The position numbers and the translations under genes are program-made. The notes below the pieces were generated by a model, which had not been told where the DNA came from, did no database searches, and saw only the letters and a list, made by a program, of their open reading frames with translations. A stretch of 9,217 nt of DNA from Patescibacteria group bacterium (GTDB lineage Bacteria > Patescibacteriota > Minisyncoccia > Phycocordibacterales > Phycocordibacteraceae): the NCBI GenBank assembly GCA_004296925.1, contig SCVI01000042.1, positions 1 to 9,217 of the forward strand. Reading direction: 5' to 3'. Each line of letters begins with the position of its first letter. Positions within the stretch are counted from its first letter, which is position 1. Positions 1 to 5,345 of the stretch are shown here, in pieces.

Positions 1-7
1 TGCTCTT

Positions 8-562
8 GTGCCAAAAAACGCACGCAAGGTTTTTGAAGGTGAAATTTTTGATATGTATCAGTGGGAGCAGGAACTCTATGATGGCTCGACCGCTATATTT
101 GAAAAAGGGTCACGGCCTGACACAGCGGTGGTATATCCAGTGACTGACGAAGGAAAGATTCTCATAATAGAGGATTCGCAACCTCATAGAGAGACCGTAC
201 TAACATCGATTAGTGGACGCATAGAGGATAATGAAACACCAGAAGAAGCTGCTAAAAGAGAGCTTTTAGAAGAAACAGGTTATGAAGTTCGTGAGCTAGT
301 CTCTTTTTATACTACTACCCCTGTTGAAAAGTTGGATTGGATTAATTACGTGTTTATTGCAAAGGGATGCCGTAAGACTCAAGAGCCCGCACCAGACCCA
401 GGAGAGAAGATTGTAGTCCGCGAAGTTTCATTTGATGAGTTGATATCGTTATCTGCGGAAGGGAAGTTGCGAGGAAAAGATTTTCAGATAATAGCTCTTC
501 GTGCCTTACTTGATGAAAATAATATGAATGAGTTACGAAACAAGTTTACTACTAATATATGA
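8..562 (+). CDS. Nudix hydrolase, ADP-ribose/NDP-sugar pyrophosphatase-like (start uncertain)
   Basis: Predicted cytosolic Nudix hydrolase, which cleaves a nucleoside diphosphate linked to another moiety. The Nudix box is complete at residues 70-92: G70, five residues, E76, seven residues, then R84-E-L-L-E-E-T-G-Y, which supplies the Mg2+-binding glutamates. The usual proline before the box glycine is replaced (S-I-S-G), so the loop is slightly divergent. The substrate cannot be fixed from sequence; ADP-ribose or NDP-sugar is a family-level guess. The listed start is GTG, seven bases from the window edge. The two codons before it (GCT CTT) are also open, so the true start may lie outside the window. 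The stop TGA overlaps the ATG of the next gene by four bases (ATGA), implying translational coupling with a MazG-like enzyme. The Nudix family call is firm; start and substrate are not. Confidence 0.88.
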   Translation: MPKNARKVFEGEIFDMYQWEQELYDGSTAIFEKGSRPDTAVVYPVTDEGKILIIEDSQPHRETVLTSISGRIEDNETPEEAAKRELLEETGYEVRELVSFYTTTPVEKLDWINYVFIAKGCRKTQEPAPDPGEKIVVREVSFDELISLSAEGKLRGKDFQIIALRALLDENNMNELRNKFTTNI

Positions 563-879
563 GTAGAATTACGCGATATGTAAAGTTGGTCCGTGATGGT
601 ATTCCAGAAGTACTTTCCCAAAAGGGTGTAGAACATACAGTACGGATGGCTTCGACTGACGAACGGGAGAAATTACTTTTGGATAAACTTTTTGAAGAAG
701 TAACTGAGTTGTCTGAGAGTGGAAATCCAGAGGAGTTAGCAGATATCTATGAAGTGTTGTTAGCTATAATGAAAACCAAGAACTGGAACCCTGAAGATAT
801 AGAGAAAATTAGACTTCAGAAGTTAGGAGAGCGAGGAGGATTTGAAAATGGAGTAATCTTAGAGGAGACAAAAGAATAG
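559..879 (+). CDS. MazG-like / phosphoribosyl-ATP pyrophosphohydrolase-like nucleotide pyrophosphatase
   Basis: All-alpha NTP pyrophosphatase-type protein of 106 residues, predicted to hydrolyse a (d)NTP to (d)NMP plus PPi using Mg2+. The N-terminal K-L-V-R-D-G-I-P (residues 9-16) and C-terminal E-R-G-G-F-E-N-G (91-98) are hallmarks of a compact MazG-like/PRA-PH-type group. The metal motif EExxE is at E46-E47-E50, and the partner ExxD is at E59-D62. No histidine-biosynthesis neighbours are present, so house-cleaning of non-canonical or excess nucleotides is more likely than a HisE role; that is inference. The gene overlaps the Nudix gene by ATGA and has no Shine-Dalgarno sequence, so reinitiation after the Nudix stop is the likely route of translation. 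The pair forms a small nucleotide-sanitation operon. Confidence 0.85.
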   Translation: MSRITRYVKLVRDGIPEVLSQKGVEHTVRMASTDEREKLLLDKLFEEVTELSESGNPEELADIYEVLLAIMKTKNWNPEDIEKIRLQKLGERGGFENGVILEETKE

Positions 880-897
880 AAATTTTAAGACTTTTGC

Positions 898-931
898 ACC
901 ACAAAGACTATCGCTTTTCGAAAATTGTGGT
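898..931. repeat. Inverted repeat upstream of the DUF1003-like gene
   Basis: ACCACAA (898-904) and TTGTGGT (925-931) form a perfect 7-base inverted repeat with a 20-base loop. The loop contains its own palindrome, TTTTCGAAAA (915-924). The element lies in the 90-base gap between the MazG-like gene and the next start codon. It could be an operator or an mRNA hairpin. No T-run follows, so it is not a standard terminator. I found no well-spaced -35/-10 pair in the gap. Confidence 0.4.
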
Positions 932-969
932 ATTCTTCGCGCGTAATAAAAGAAGATAGTTAGAGGCGT

Positions 970-1443
970 ATGAACGACAACAATCTCAATTACACAGCAA
1001 GCAAAATAGTTTCTGAAAAGAAGCCGTTTTTTGAATATCTCACTACATGGATAGGTTCCATACCTTCACTTGTGGTGCATACATTGTTATTTATCTCAGC
1101 GTTTGTTGTAGGTTATTTGGGCATTGCCGAATGGGATACCGTGCTACTTGTTCTCACTACTATCGTTTCTTTGGAAGCTATTTATTTGTCTATTTTCATT
1201 CAAATGACGGTAAATAGACACACCGCTAGTCTTAAAGAAGTGGAGGAAGACGTGGAAGACATTCAGGAAGATCTTGAAGAAATCTCTGAAGACTTGGAAG
1301 ACATTCAGGAGGACGTTGAAGAACTCAATGAAGAGGATGCAGAAGATGAAGCTCGGCAACAGAAACAAATGATATCGCTCGATGTTATGTCAAAAGAGCT
1401 GCGCCAGATTCTTGACGATTTAGAAAAATACAAGAAACAGTAA
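970..1443 (+). CDS. Two-helix membrane protein, DUF1003 / low-affinity iron permease-like, with acidic coiled-coil tail
   Basis: Predicted inner-membrane protein of 157 residues and unknown function. Two hydrophobic helices lie at about 31-52 and 57-80, separated by a very short turn. The second ends in I-F-I-Q-M-T-V-N-R (75-83), resembling the Q-N-R ending shared by DUF1003 and the low-affinity iron permease family. The cytoplasmic tail is strikingly acidic and follows a perfect 3-4 heptad pattern (L88, V91, V95, I98, L102, I105, L109, I112, V116, L119), so it should form a parallel coiled coil. A second helix follows at about 134-155. There is no evidence for metal transport; an oligomeric membrane scaffold is equally plausible. 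Upstream GAGG (963-966) is only three bases from the ATG, a poor Shine-Dalgarno spacing. The gene abuts mscL tail to tail. Confidence 0.75.
   Translation: MNDNNLNYTASKIVSEKKPFFEYLTTWIGSIPSLVVHTLLFISAFVVGYLGIAEWDTVLLVLTTIVSLEAIYLSIFIQMTVNRHTASLKEVEEDVEDIQEDLEEISEDLEDIQEDVEELNEEDAEDEARQQKQMISLDVMSKELRQILDDLEKYKKQ
1253..1323 (+). repeat. 42-base in-frame near-repeat encoding coiled-coil heptads
   Basis: TGGAAGACATTCAGGA occurs at 1253-1268 and again at 1295-1310, exactly 42 bases (two heptads) apart. The following bases also match apart from a few mostly silent changes, through TTGAAGAA. This indicates a recent internal duplication or slippage expansion of the coiled coil by a whole number of heptads, which keeps the hydrophobic stripe in register. 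Confidence 0.8.
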
Positions 1444-1455
1444 TTATTTACTTTC
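1434..1455. terminator. Candidate bidirectional terminator across convergent stop codons
   Basis: GAAA(ac)AGTAA pairs with TTACTTTC around a TTAT loop (1444-1447), giving eight base pairs with a two-base bulge. TTTT follows on the plus strand, and TTGTATTTTTC follows on the minus strand. The stem contains the stop codons of both the DUF1003-like gene and mscL. Its placement suits termination of both converging transcripts, but the stem is AT-rich and no folding energy was computed. Confidence 0.5.
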
Positions 1456-1752
1456 TTTTGGTTTGTCGAGTTTCTCAAGTCTTAAGACTTTGAAGCCAAA
1501 AAAGACAACCATCGCCATGATGACAAAATTGATGAGTGTCACTAGGAAATTGCCCCACAAAATCTCAGCACCAAAAAAGGGTAACGAAGCATTTTTAAGC
1601 CCATGTGCTTGACCTAAAAGAAGTCCTACAACGGGATTAATCATGTCATTTATAAAGGAATTAACGAGTTGAGATACCGCCCCTCCTAAGATGAAACCGA
1701 TAGCAAGACCTACGACGGCTCGTTCGCGAATGAAATCAAGAAAACTTTTCAT
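1444..1752 (-). CDS. mscL: Large-conductance mechanosensitive channel, short form
   Basis: Tension-gated pore of the cytoplasmic membrane that releases solutes during hypo-osmotic shock. The 102 residues show the MscL plan: an N-terminal amphipathic helix (F4-L-D-F-I-R-E-R), a Gly/Ala-rich pore-lining helix at about 12-46 with A-I-G-F-I-L-G-G and the N-D-M-I-N-P end (35-40), a short extracellular loop (about 48-63), and a second helix at about 64-89. It is shorter than E. coli MscL (136 residues) because the periplasmic loop is reduced and the C-terminal cytoplasmic helix bundle is absent, leaving only a lysine-rich tail. The ATG has no Shine-Dalgarno sequence. A TATATT hexamer (plus-strand 1759-1764) sits so that initiation could occur at or next to the ATG. 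The gene is divergent from the atp operon. I am confident of the family. Confidence 0.9.
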   Translation of the reverse strand: MKSFLDFIRERAVVGLAIGFILGGAVSQLVNSFINDMINPVVGLLLGQAHGLKNASLPFFGAEILWGNFLVTLINFVIMAMVVFFGFKVLRLEKLDKPKESK

Positions 1753-1771
1753 AGAGAAAATATACTGAAAC

Positions 1772-1792
1772 GTGTATTTTGCTATGATACAC
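1772..1792 (+). promoter_or_regulatory. Candidate extended -10 promoter for the atp operon, inside a dyad
   Basis: TGCTATGAT (1780-1788) is an extended -10 element (TG-n-TATGAT) about 46 bases before the atpB start. No good -35 is visible, which is tolerated with an extended -10. GTGTAT (1772-1777) and ATACAC (1787-1792) form a 6-base inverted repeat bracketing it, a possible operator. The same stretch is also upstream of mscL on the other strand, so a regulator bound here could affect both divergent units. Inference only; no start site is known. Confidence 0.45.
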
Positions 1793-1801
1793 TAGTTTGC
1801 G

Positions 1802-1820
1802 TTACCTATAAAATAGGTAA
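1802..1820. promoter_or_regulatory. Perfect 8-base inverted repeat in the atpB leader
   Basis: TTACCTATAAAATAGGTAA consists of 8-base arms (1802-1809 and 1813-1820) around AAA. It lies 13 bases before the atpB ATG. If transcription starts from the upstream extended -10, this is the first structure of the mRNA. It could instead be a DNA operator. A weaker alternative promoter (TTGCGT at 1797-1802, TAATAC at 1818-1823) would place the palindrome between its -35 and -10. Confidence 0.55.
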
Positions 1821-1833
1821 TACTCAGCACACA

Positions 1834-2589
1834 ATGGAATCGAGCGGTATTCATATTTCATTAAAGGCAGAAACCTTAGGGCATTTCTGGGGAATTCCTA
1901 TCACCAACAGCCTACTCATGACGTGGCTGGTGATGGGCTTACTTTTTATATTTGTCTTTTTGTTCAGAAATTCAATAAAGATGATTCCTGGCAAGCTACA
2001 AGCTGCTATTGAGTGGGGGCTTGAGGGGGCGCTTGCATATATGACGGAAACTTTAGAGGATGCAAAACTCGCAAAACGTTTCTTGCCCCTCATCGCAACG
2101 CTTTTTCTGTTTATTTTAGCCATCAATGAACTCGAGTTTTTCCCTGGTGTTGGCAGTATCATGTATCACACTCACGAAGGGTTTGTACCGCTTCTTCGTG
2201 CCTCAACGGCAGATCTTAATACCACTCTCGCGTTGACACTCATCTCAGTTCTAACTATCGAAATAGTGGGCATTCTTGCGCTAGGTCTGTTTAGGTATGG
2301 CGGTAAATTTATAAATTTCTCCTCACCGGTGAATTTTGTTGTTGGGTTGATTGAGCTCGTTTCAGAGTTGGGACGCCTTGTTTCGTTGTCGTTCCGTCTT
2401 TTCGGGAATATTTTCGCGGGAGAAGTGCTTATAGCGGTTATCGCGCTTTTTGTGCCGTATTTCGTTCCGGTGCCGTTTATGCTTTTTGAAATGTTTGTTG
2501 GTTTTGTACAGGCCGTTATTTTTGCCCTTCTTACGCTATTCTTTATCAAGCTTGCAGTTGCGCCACCGCATGGCGTAGAGGCTCATTAG
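1834..2589 (+). CDS. atpB: F1Fo ATP synthase subunit a
   Basis: Membrane stator subunit of Fo that forms the proton half-channels beside the c-ring. The 251 residues carry the diagnostic helix S-F-R-L-F-G-N-I-F-A-G-E, with essential Arg R188 (equivalent to E. coli R210) and E197 (equivalent to E219). Q226 in the last helix corresponds to E. coli Q252. Hydrophobic segments lie at about 27-45, 84-103, 131-153, 164-178, 195-215 and 219-241, interrupted by an amphipathic stretch with charged residues (D76, K78, K81, R82). The length is a little under the E. coli protein (271). It is the first gene of the operon; no atpI is seen before it. No Shine-Dalgarno sequence precedes the ATG. The product call is secure. 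Confidence 0.96.
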   Translation: MESSGIHISLKAETLGHFWGIPITNSLLMTWLVMGLLFIFVFLFRNSIKMIPGKLQAAIEWGLEGALAYMTETLEDAKLAKRFLPLIATLFLFILAINELEFFPGVGSIMYHTHEGFVPLLRASTADLNTTLALTLISVLTIEIVGILALGLFRYGGKFINFSSPVNFVVGLIELVSELGRLVSLSFRLFGNIFAGEVLIAVIALFVPYFVPVPFMLFEMFVGFVQAVIFALLTLFFIKLAVAPPHGVEAH

Positions 2590-2704
2590 TCAGAATGGCC
2601 ATTTTATAGTCCACGCGGTGTGGGTTATACCTAGCTTCCTCATAGCAAAATAGTGTATACTTCCGAAGTAATTATTAGCCGTAAGGCATTATTTTTTATC
2701 TATT
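2590..2704 (+). promoter_or_regulatory. 115-base atpB-atpE spacer with palindromes and a possible internal promoter
   Basis: This is the longest gap in the operon. It holds AATGGCCATT (2594-2603, perfect palindrome), a -10-like TATACT (2656-2661) with no convincing -35, and TACTTC-C-GAAGTA (2658-2670), a 6-base-arm palindrome overlapping that -10. GCC-GTAA-GGC followed by ATTATTTTTTAT (2678-2697) is a weak stem with a T-run. TCATAGCAAAATA (2640-2652) also occurs on the minus strand at 1775-1787. Since many c subunits are needed per complex, an extra promoter or mRNA-stabilising element for atpE is plausible. This is inference. Confidence 0.4.
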
Positions 2705-2932
2705 ATGGAAATTGAATCAGCAAAGCTCATTGCAATGGCACTCGCTGCAGGTTTGGGCGTTCTTGGTCCAGGTATCGGTATTGGTCTCATTGGTGGTCGC
2801 GCTATGGATGCTATTGGTCGTAATCCTGATGCATCGGGCAAAATCATTCCAAACATGATTCTTGCAATCGTGTTCACAGAAGCTCTTGGTATTCTTGCAC
2901 TCGTTGTTGCATTTATCATCAAATTCGTCTAA
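2705..2932 (+). CDS. atpE: F1Fo ATP synthase subunit c (proteolipid), proton type
   Basis: Rotor-ring subunit of 75 residues forming a helical hairpin: helix 1 at about 6-31 with a glycine-rich face (G21-P-G-I-G-I-G27), a polar loop with R39-N40-P41, and helix 2 at about 48-72. The ion-binding carboxylate is E59 in F-T-E-A-L-G. Against the Ilyobacter Na+-type c subunit, the Na+ ligand positions Gln32, Ser66, Thr67 and Tyr70 correspond here to I26, A60, L61 and L64, so H+ coupling is predicted. The ATG is chosen because the protein begins at the usual distance from helix 1. No Shine-Dalgarno sequence is present; the upstream bases are T-rich. The product is certain; ring stoichiometry cannot be read from sequence alone. 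Confidence 0.96.
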   Translation: MEIESAKLIAMALAAGLGVLGPGIGIGLIGGRAMDAIGRNPDASGKIIPNMILAIVFTEALGILALVVAFIIKFV

Positions 2933-2953
2933 CAGAAATTGAAGATCTAAATC

Positions 2954-3400
2954 ATGGGAGAACTGTTTTCAACATTTGGTCTTGATGTACGATTGCTCGT
3001 CATCCAATCCGTTAACTTCGGCATTACGTTACTTGTGCTCTGGTATTTCTTATACCGACCACTGTTAAAAATAATGGCGGAGCGAAAGGAAAAGATAGCA
3101 AAAGGAGTACAAGATGCCGAAGAGGCTGAGAGAACCCGAAAATCAACGGAAGATGCACGTTCGGGTATTTTGACTTCAGCAGAACAGGAAGCAGCAAATC
3201 TCATGGATCGTGCAGTTGGTGAAGGTAAAGATGAACGTGCCAAAATAGTAAAAATGGCACAGGAAAGAAGTGATGCATTAGTTGCTGACGCAAGAGCGGA
3301 GGCACTTGAGTTACAACGTAAAGCGCTTCAAGACAGCGAAAAAGAAGTTACCCGTATGGCAATTCTTGCTGCGGAAAAAATCTTGAGCACACAAAAATAA
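2954..3400 (+). CDS. atpF: F1Fo ATP synthase subunit b
   Basis: Peripheral stalk subunit linking the membrane stator to F1 via delta. The 148 residues begin with one membrane helix at about 14-34 ending in W30-Y-F-L-Y-R-P-L-L-K, the usual b-type exit from the membrane. A long, highly charged, Ala/Glu/Lys/Arg-rich helix follows (about 40-145), consistent with the b-dimer coiled coil. There is only one b gene and no b' copy, so a homodimer is expected. It lies 21 bases after atpE and one base before atpH. The ATG has no clear Shine-Dalgarno sequence (GAAG at 2940-2943 is distant and weak). Confidence 0.93.
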   Translation: MGELFSTFGLDVRLLVIQSVNFGITLLVLWYFLYRPLLKIMAERKEKIAKGVQDAEEAERTRKSTEDARSGILTSAEQEAANLMDRAVGEGKDERAKIVKMAQERSDALVADARAEALELQRKALQDSEKEVTRMAILAAEKILSTQK

Positions 3401-3401
3401 C

Positions 3402-3782
3402 ATGTCACTTGCACACGCGTACGCAGAAGTAATTCAAGCTGAAGAAGAACGAGGCCCTTCGGCAGGTTTTTCAGACAAGCTTTTTGCGTTTATGAAATCT
3501 CGCGGACACGTGTCTCTTATTCCTCACATTGCACGCATACTGGATCGTCTACCGTCTCGTCGCAGAGTGGTCGTAACGCTCGCCGACGAGAATGCGGAAC
3601 AAAAATTCAGTTCAGAAATAGCGCATGCTCTAACATCTCTTAATGTTCATGAACAAAAAAAAGAGGTAGTTATTGACCCACGTGCTGTAGGAGGATTTTC
3701 TGTTCGTTCAGGAAATGGCATTGTTGATAGAACCTTTAGAACCGCGTTAGTTTCTTTATATCAAAACACAATTAGACAATAA
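3402..3782 (+). CDS. atpH: F1Fo ATP synthase subunit delta, N-terminally reduced
   Basis: Delta/OSCP joins the top of F1 to the b stalk. At 126 residues it is well short of E. coli delta (177). The C-terminal domain is recognisable: a beta strand at 55-60 (V-V-V-T-L-A), then I91-D-P-R-A-V-G-G-F-S-V-R and I107-V-D-R-T-F-R, matching the family's 'DP..GGf.v....iD.s.r' pattern. The N-terminal six-helix domain, which binds the alpha N-termini, is reduced to perhaps a first helix (A4-H-A-Y-A-E-V) plus its last helices (S24-L50). The ATG follows the atpF stop after a single base, and no earlier in-frame start is available in the gap, so the short form is real unless the start lies inside atpF. Assignment rests on the C-terminal motif and operon position. 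Confidence 0.88.
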   Translation: MSLAHAYAEVIQAEEERGPSAGFSDKLFAFMKSRGHVSLIPHIARILDRLPSRRRVVVTLADENAEQKFSSEIAHALTSLNVHEQKKEVVIDPRAVGGFSVRSGNGIVDRTFRTALVSLYQNTIRQ

Positions 3783-3785
3783 TTT

Positions 3786-5339
3786 ATGACTGACATCAGC
3801 ATCATCGACAGACTAAAGAAAGAAATCGATTCGTTTGGTTCATCCAACGAAGTGCAAGAATCTGGTGTCGTACGTAAAGTTGGCGACGGCATTGTTGAGA
3901 TTGAAGGATTAGGAAATGCCGCAATGGCAGAAATGGTCCGCTTTGATGAGTCGAGTGTCTCCGATGTGAAGGACGCAATCTCTCACGATGACGCTCTTTT
4001 TGGCGTTATTTTGAACCTTGAAGAAGATACTGTAAAAGCAATTGTCTTGGGTGAATCTTCACGCATTAAAGAGGGGATGGTGGTTTTCAGAACAAAAAAA
4101 CTTTTGTCTATTCCTGTGGGTGAAGGAACAGTTGGTCGCATTTTGAACATTCTTGGTGAACCAATTGACGGCAAGGGACCAATTAAAGCAGATGCAATTA
4201 GTCCAATTGAACGAGAAGCGTACGGTGTTATTGACCGTGCTCCTGTGAATGTGCCACTTCACACTGGTATTAAAGCTATCGACTCTCTTATTCCTATCGG
4301 TCGCGGGCAACGGGAGCTCATCATTGGAGACAGGGCTACCGGAAAAACAACTGTTGCAATTGATGCAATCTTAAACCAAGTAAATGAACCTAAAGCAACA
4401 CGACCTATTTGTGTCTATGTCGCCATAGGACAAAAGGAATCTAAAACTGCGCGTATTGCAGCACTCTTGGCAGAAAAAGGCGCAATGGAATACACAATAA
4501 TTGTTTCAGCGCCTGCGTCTGCTTCGGCAGCCTTTCAGTTTTTGGCGCCATACTCCGGAGTAACCCTTGGTGAGTATTTCATGGATAAAGGGAAAGACGT
4601 GTTGGTAGTATATGACGATCTTTCAAAGCAAGCGGTAGCGTATCGTCAACTTTCACTACTCCTAAGACGTCCACCAGGTAGAGAGGCATATCCTGGCGAT
4701 ATCTTTTATCTACACTCACGACTTCTTGAACGAGCCGCAAAGCTCTCAAAGGAAAAAGGAGGAGGATCTCTCACTGCGCTTCCTATTATTGAAACACAAG
4801 AAGGTGACATCTCTGCATATATTCCAACAAACGTTATCTCAATTACCGACGGTCAAATGTTTTTGGAAGCAGATCTTTTTAACAAGGGAACACGTCCTGC
4901 TATTAACGTCGGTATTTCAGTGTCTCGCGTTGGTTCCGCTGCACAAACCAAGGCCATGAAGAAAGTGTCAGGAAGAATCAAATTAGATTTGGCACAGTTC
5001 AGAGAGCTTGAAGCATTTATGCAGTTTTCTCAAGACTTAGATGCTGAAACGAAAAAGACTATTGATGGCGGTCGCAGACTTTCAGCAATTCTCAATCAGA
5101 ACAAGAATGCACCTATCCCATTTGAGCGACAGGTAGTGGTTATGTACGCAGCAACAAACGGACATTTTGATTCTTATGCTCCCGAACAAATAGGAGAGAT
5201 TGAATCAAAATTCCTTAGCTATCTTGATAGAGAAGCGAAAGAAGTTCTCGAAGCTATTCGTTCCTCAAAGGAAATATCTAACGATACAGAGACGAAGTTA
5301 AAGGATGCGATTCAGAATTTTGTAGCTACTAACGCATAA
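3786..5339 (+). CDS. atpA: F1Fo ATP synthase subunit alpha
   Basis: Non-catalytic nucleotide-binding subunit of the F1 hexamer. The 517 residues match the usual length (about 500-515). Walker A is G181-D-R-A-T-G-K-T188; the common GDRQTGKT form has Gln where this protein has A184. The Walker B strand D271-V-L-V-V-Y-D-D278 follows. The ATPase alpha/beta signature P371-A-I-N-V-G-I-S-V-S380 is intact, followed by the arginine finger R381 (equivalent to E. coli R376), which reaches into the catalytic site of beta. The N-terminal beta barrel (about 25-95) and C-terminal helical domain (about 385-517) are present. It starts three bases after atpH with no Shine-Dalgarno sequence. Identity is certain. 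Confidence 0.97.
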   Translation: MTDISIIDRLKKEIDSFGSSNEVQESGVVRKVGDGIVEIEGLGNAAMAEMVRFDESSVSDVKDAISHDDALFGVILNLEEDTVKAIVLGESSRIKEGMVVFRTKKLLSIPVGEGTVGRILNILGEPIDGKGPIKADAISPIEREAYGVIDRAPVNVPLHTGIKAIDSLIPIGRGQRELIIGDRATGKTTVAIDAILNQVNEPKATRPICVYVAIGQKESKTARIAALLAEKGAMEYTIIVSAPASASAAFQFLAPYSGVTLGEYFMDKGKDVLVVYDDLSKQAVAYRQLSLLLRRPPGREAYPGDIFYLHSRLLERAAKLSKEKGGGSLTALPIIETQEGDISAYIPTNVISITDGQMFLEADLFNKGTRPAINVGISVSRVGSAAQTKAMKKVSGRIKLDLAQFRELEAFMQFSQDLDAETKKTIDGGRRLSAILNQNKNAPIPFERQVVVMYAATNGHFDSYAPEQIGEIESKFLSYLDREAKEVLEAIRSSKEISNDTETKLKDAIQNFVATNA

Positions 5340-5345
5340 CACCTC

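Noticed and set aside
560..562. Possible TGA-to-Gly recoding, as in some CPR lineages
   Set aside because: TGA ends the Nudix frame at the family's expected length in an ATGA overlap, and no gene in the window needs TGA read as sense.
925..949. TTGTGG / TAATAA as a promoter for the DUF1003-like gene
   Set aside because: The spacing is only 13 bases, too short for a sigma70-type promoter.
1253..1323. 42-base repeat as a CRISPR or mobile-element repeat
   Set aside because: Only two copies, in frame, both encoding coiled-coil heptads; it is part of the gene.
2172..2549. 125-codon minus-strand open frame inside atpB, and similar frames opposite atpE, atpF, atpA and atpD
   Set aside because: Their positions and composition follow from the codon use of the sense genes; no independent motif, promoter or start context was seen.
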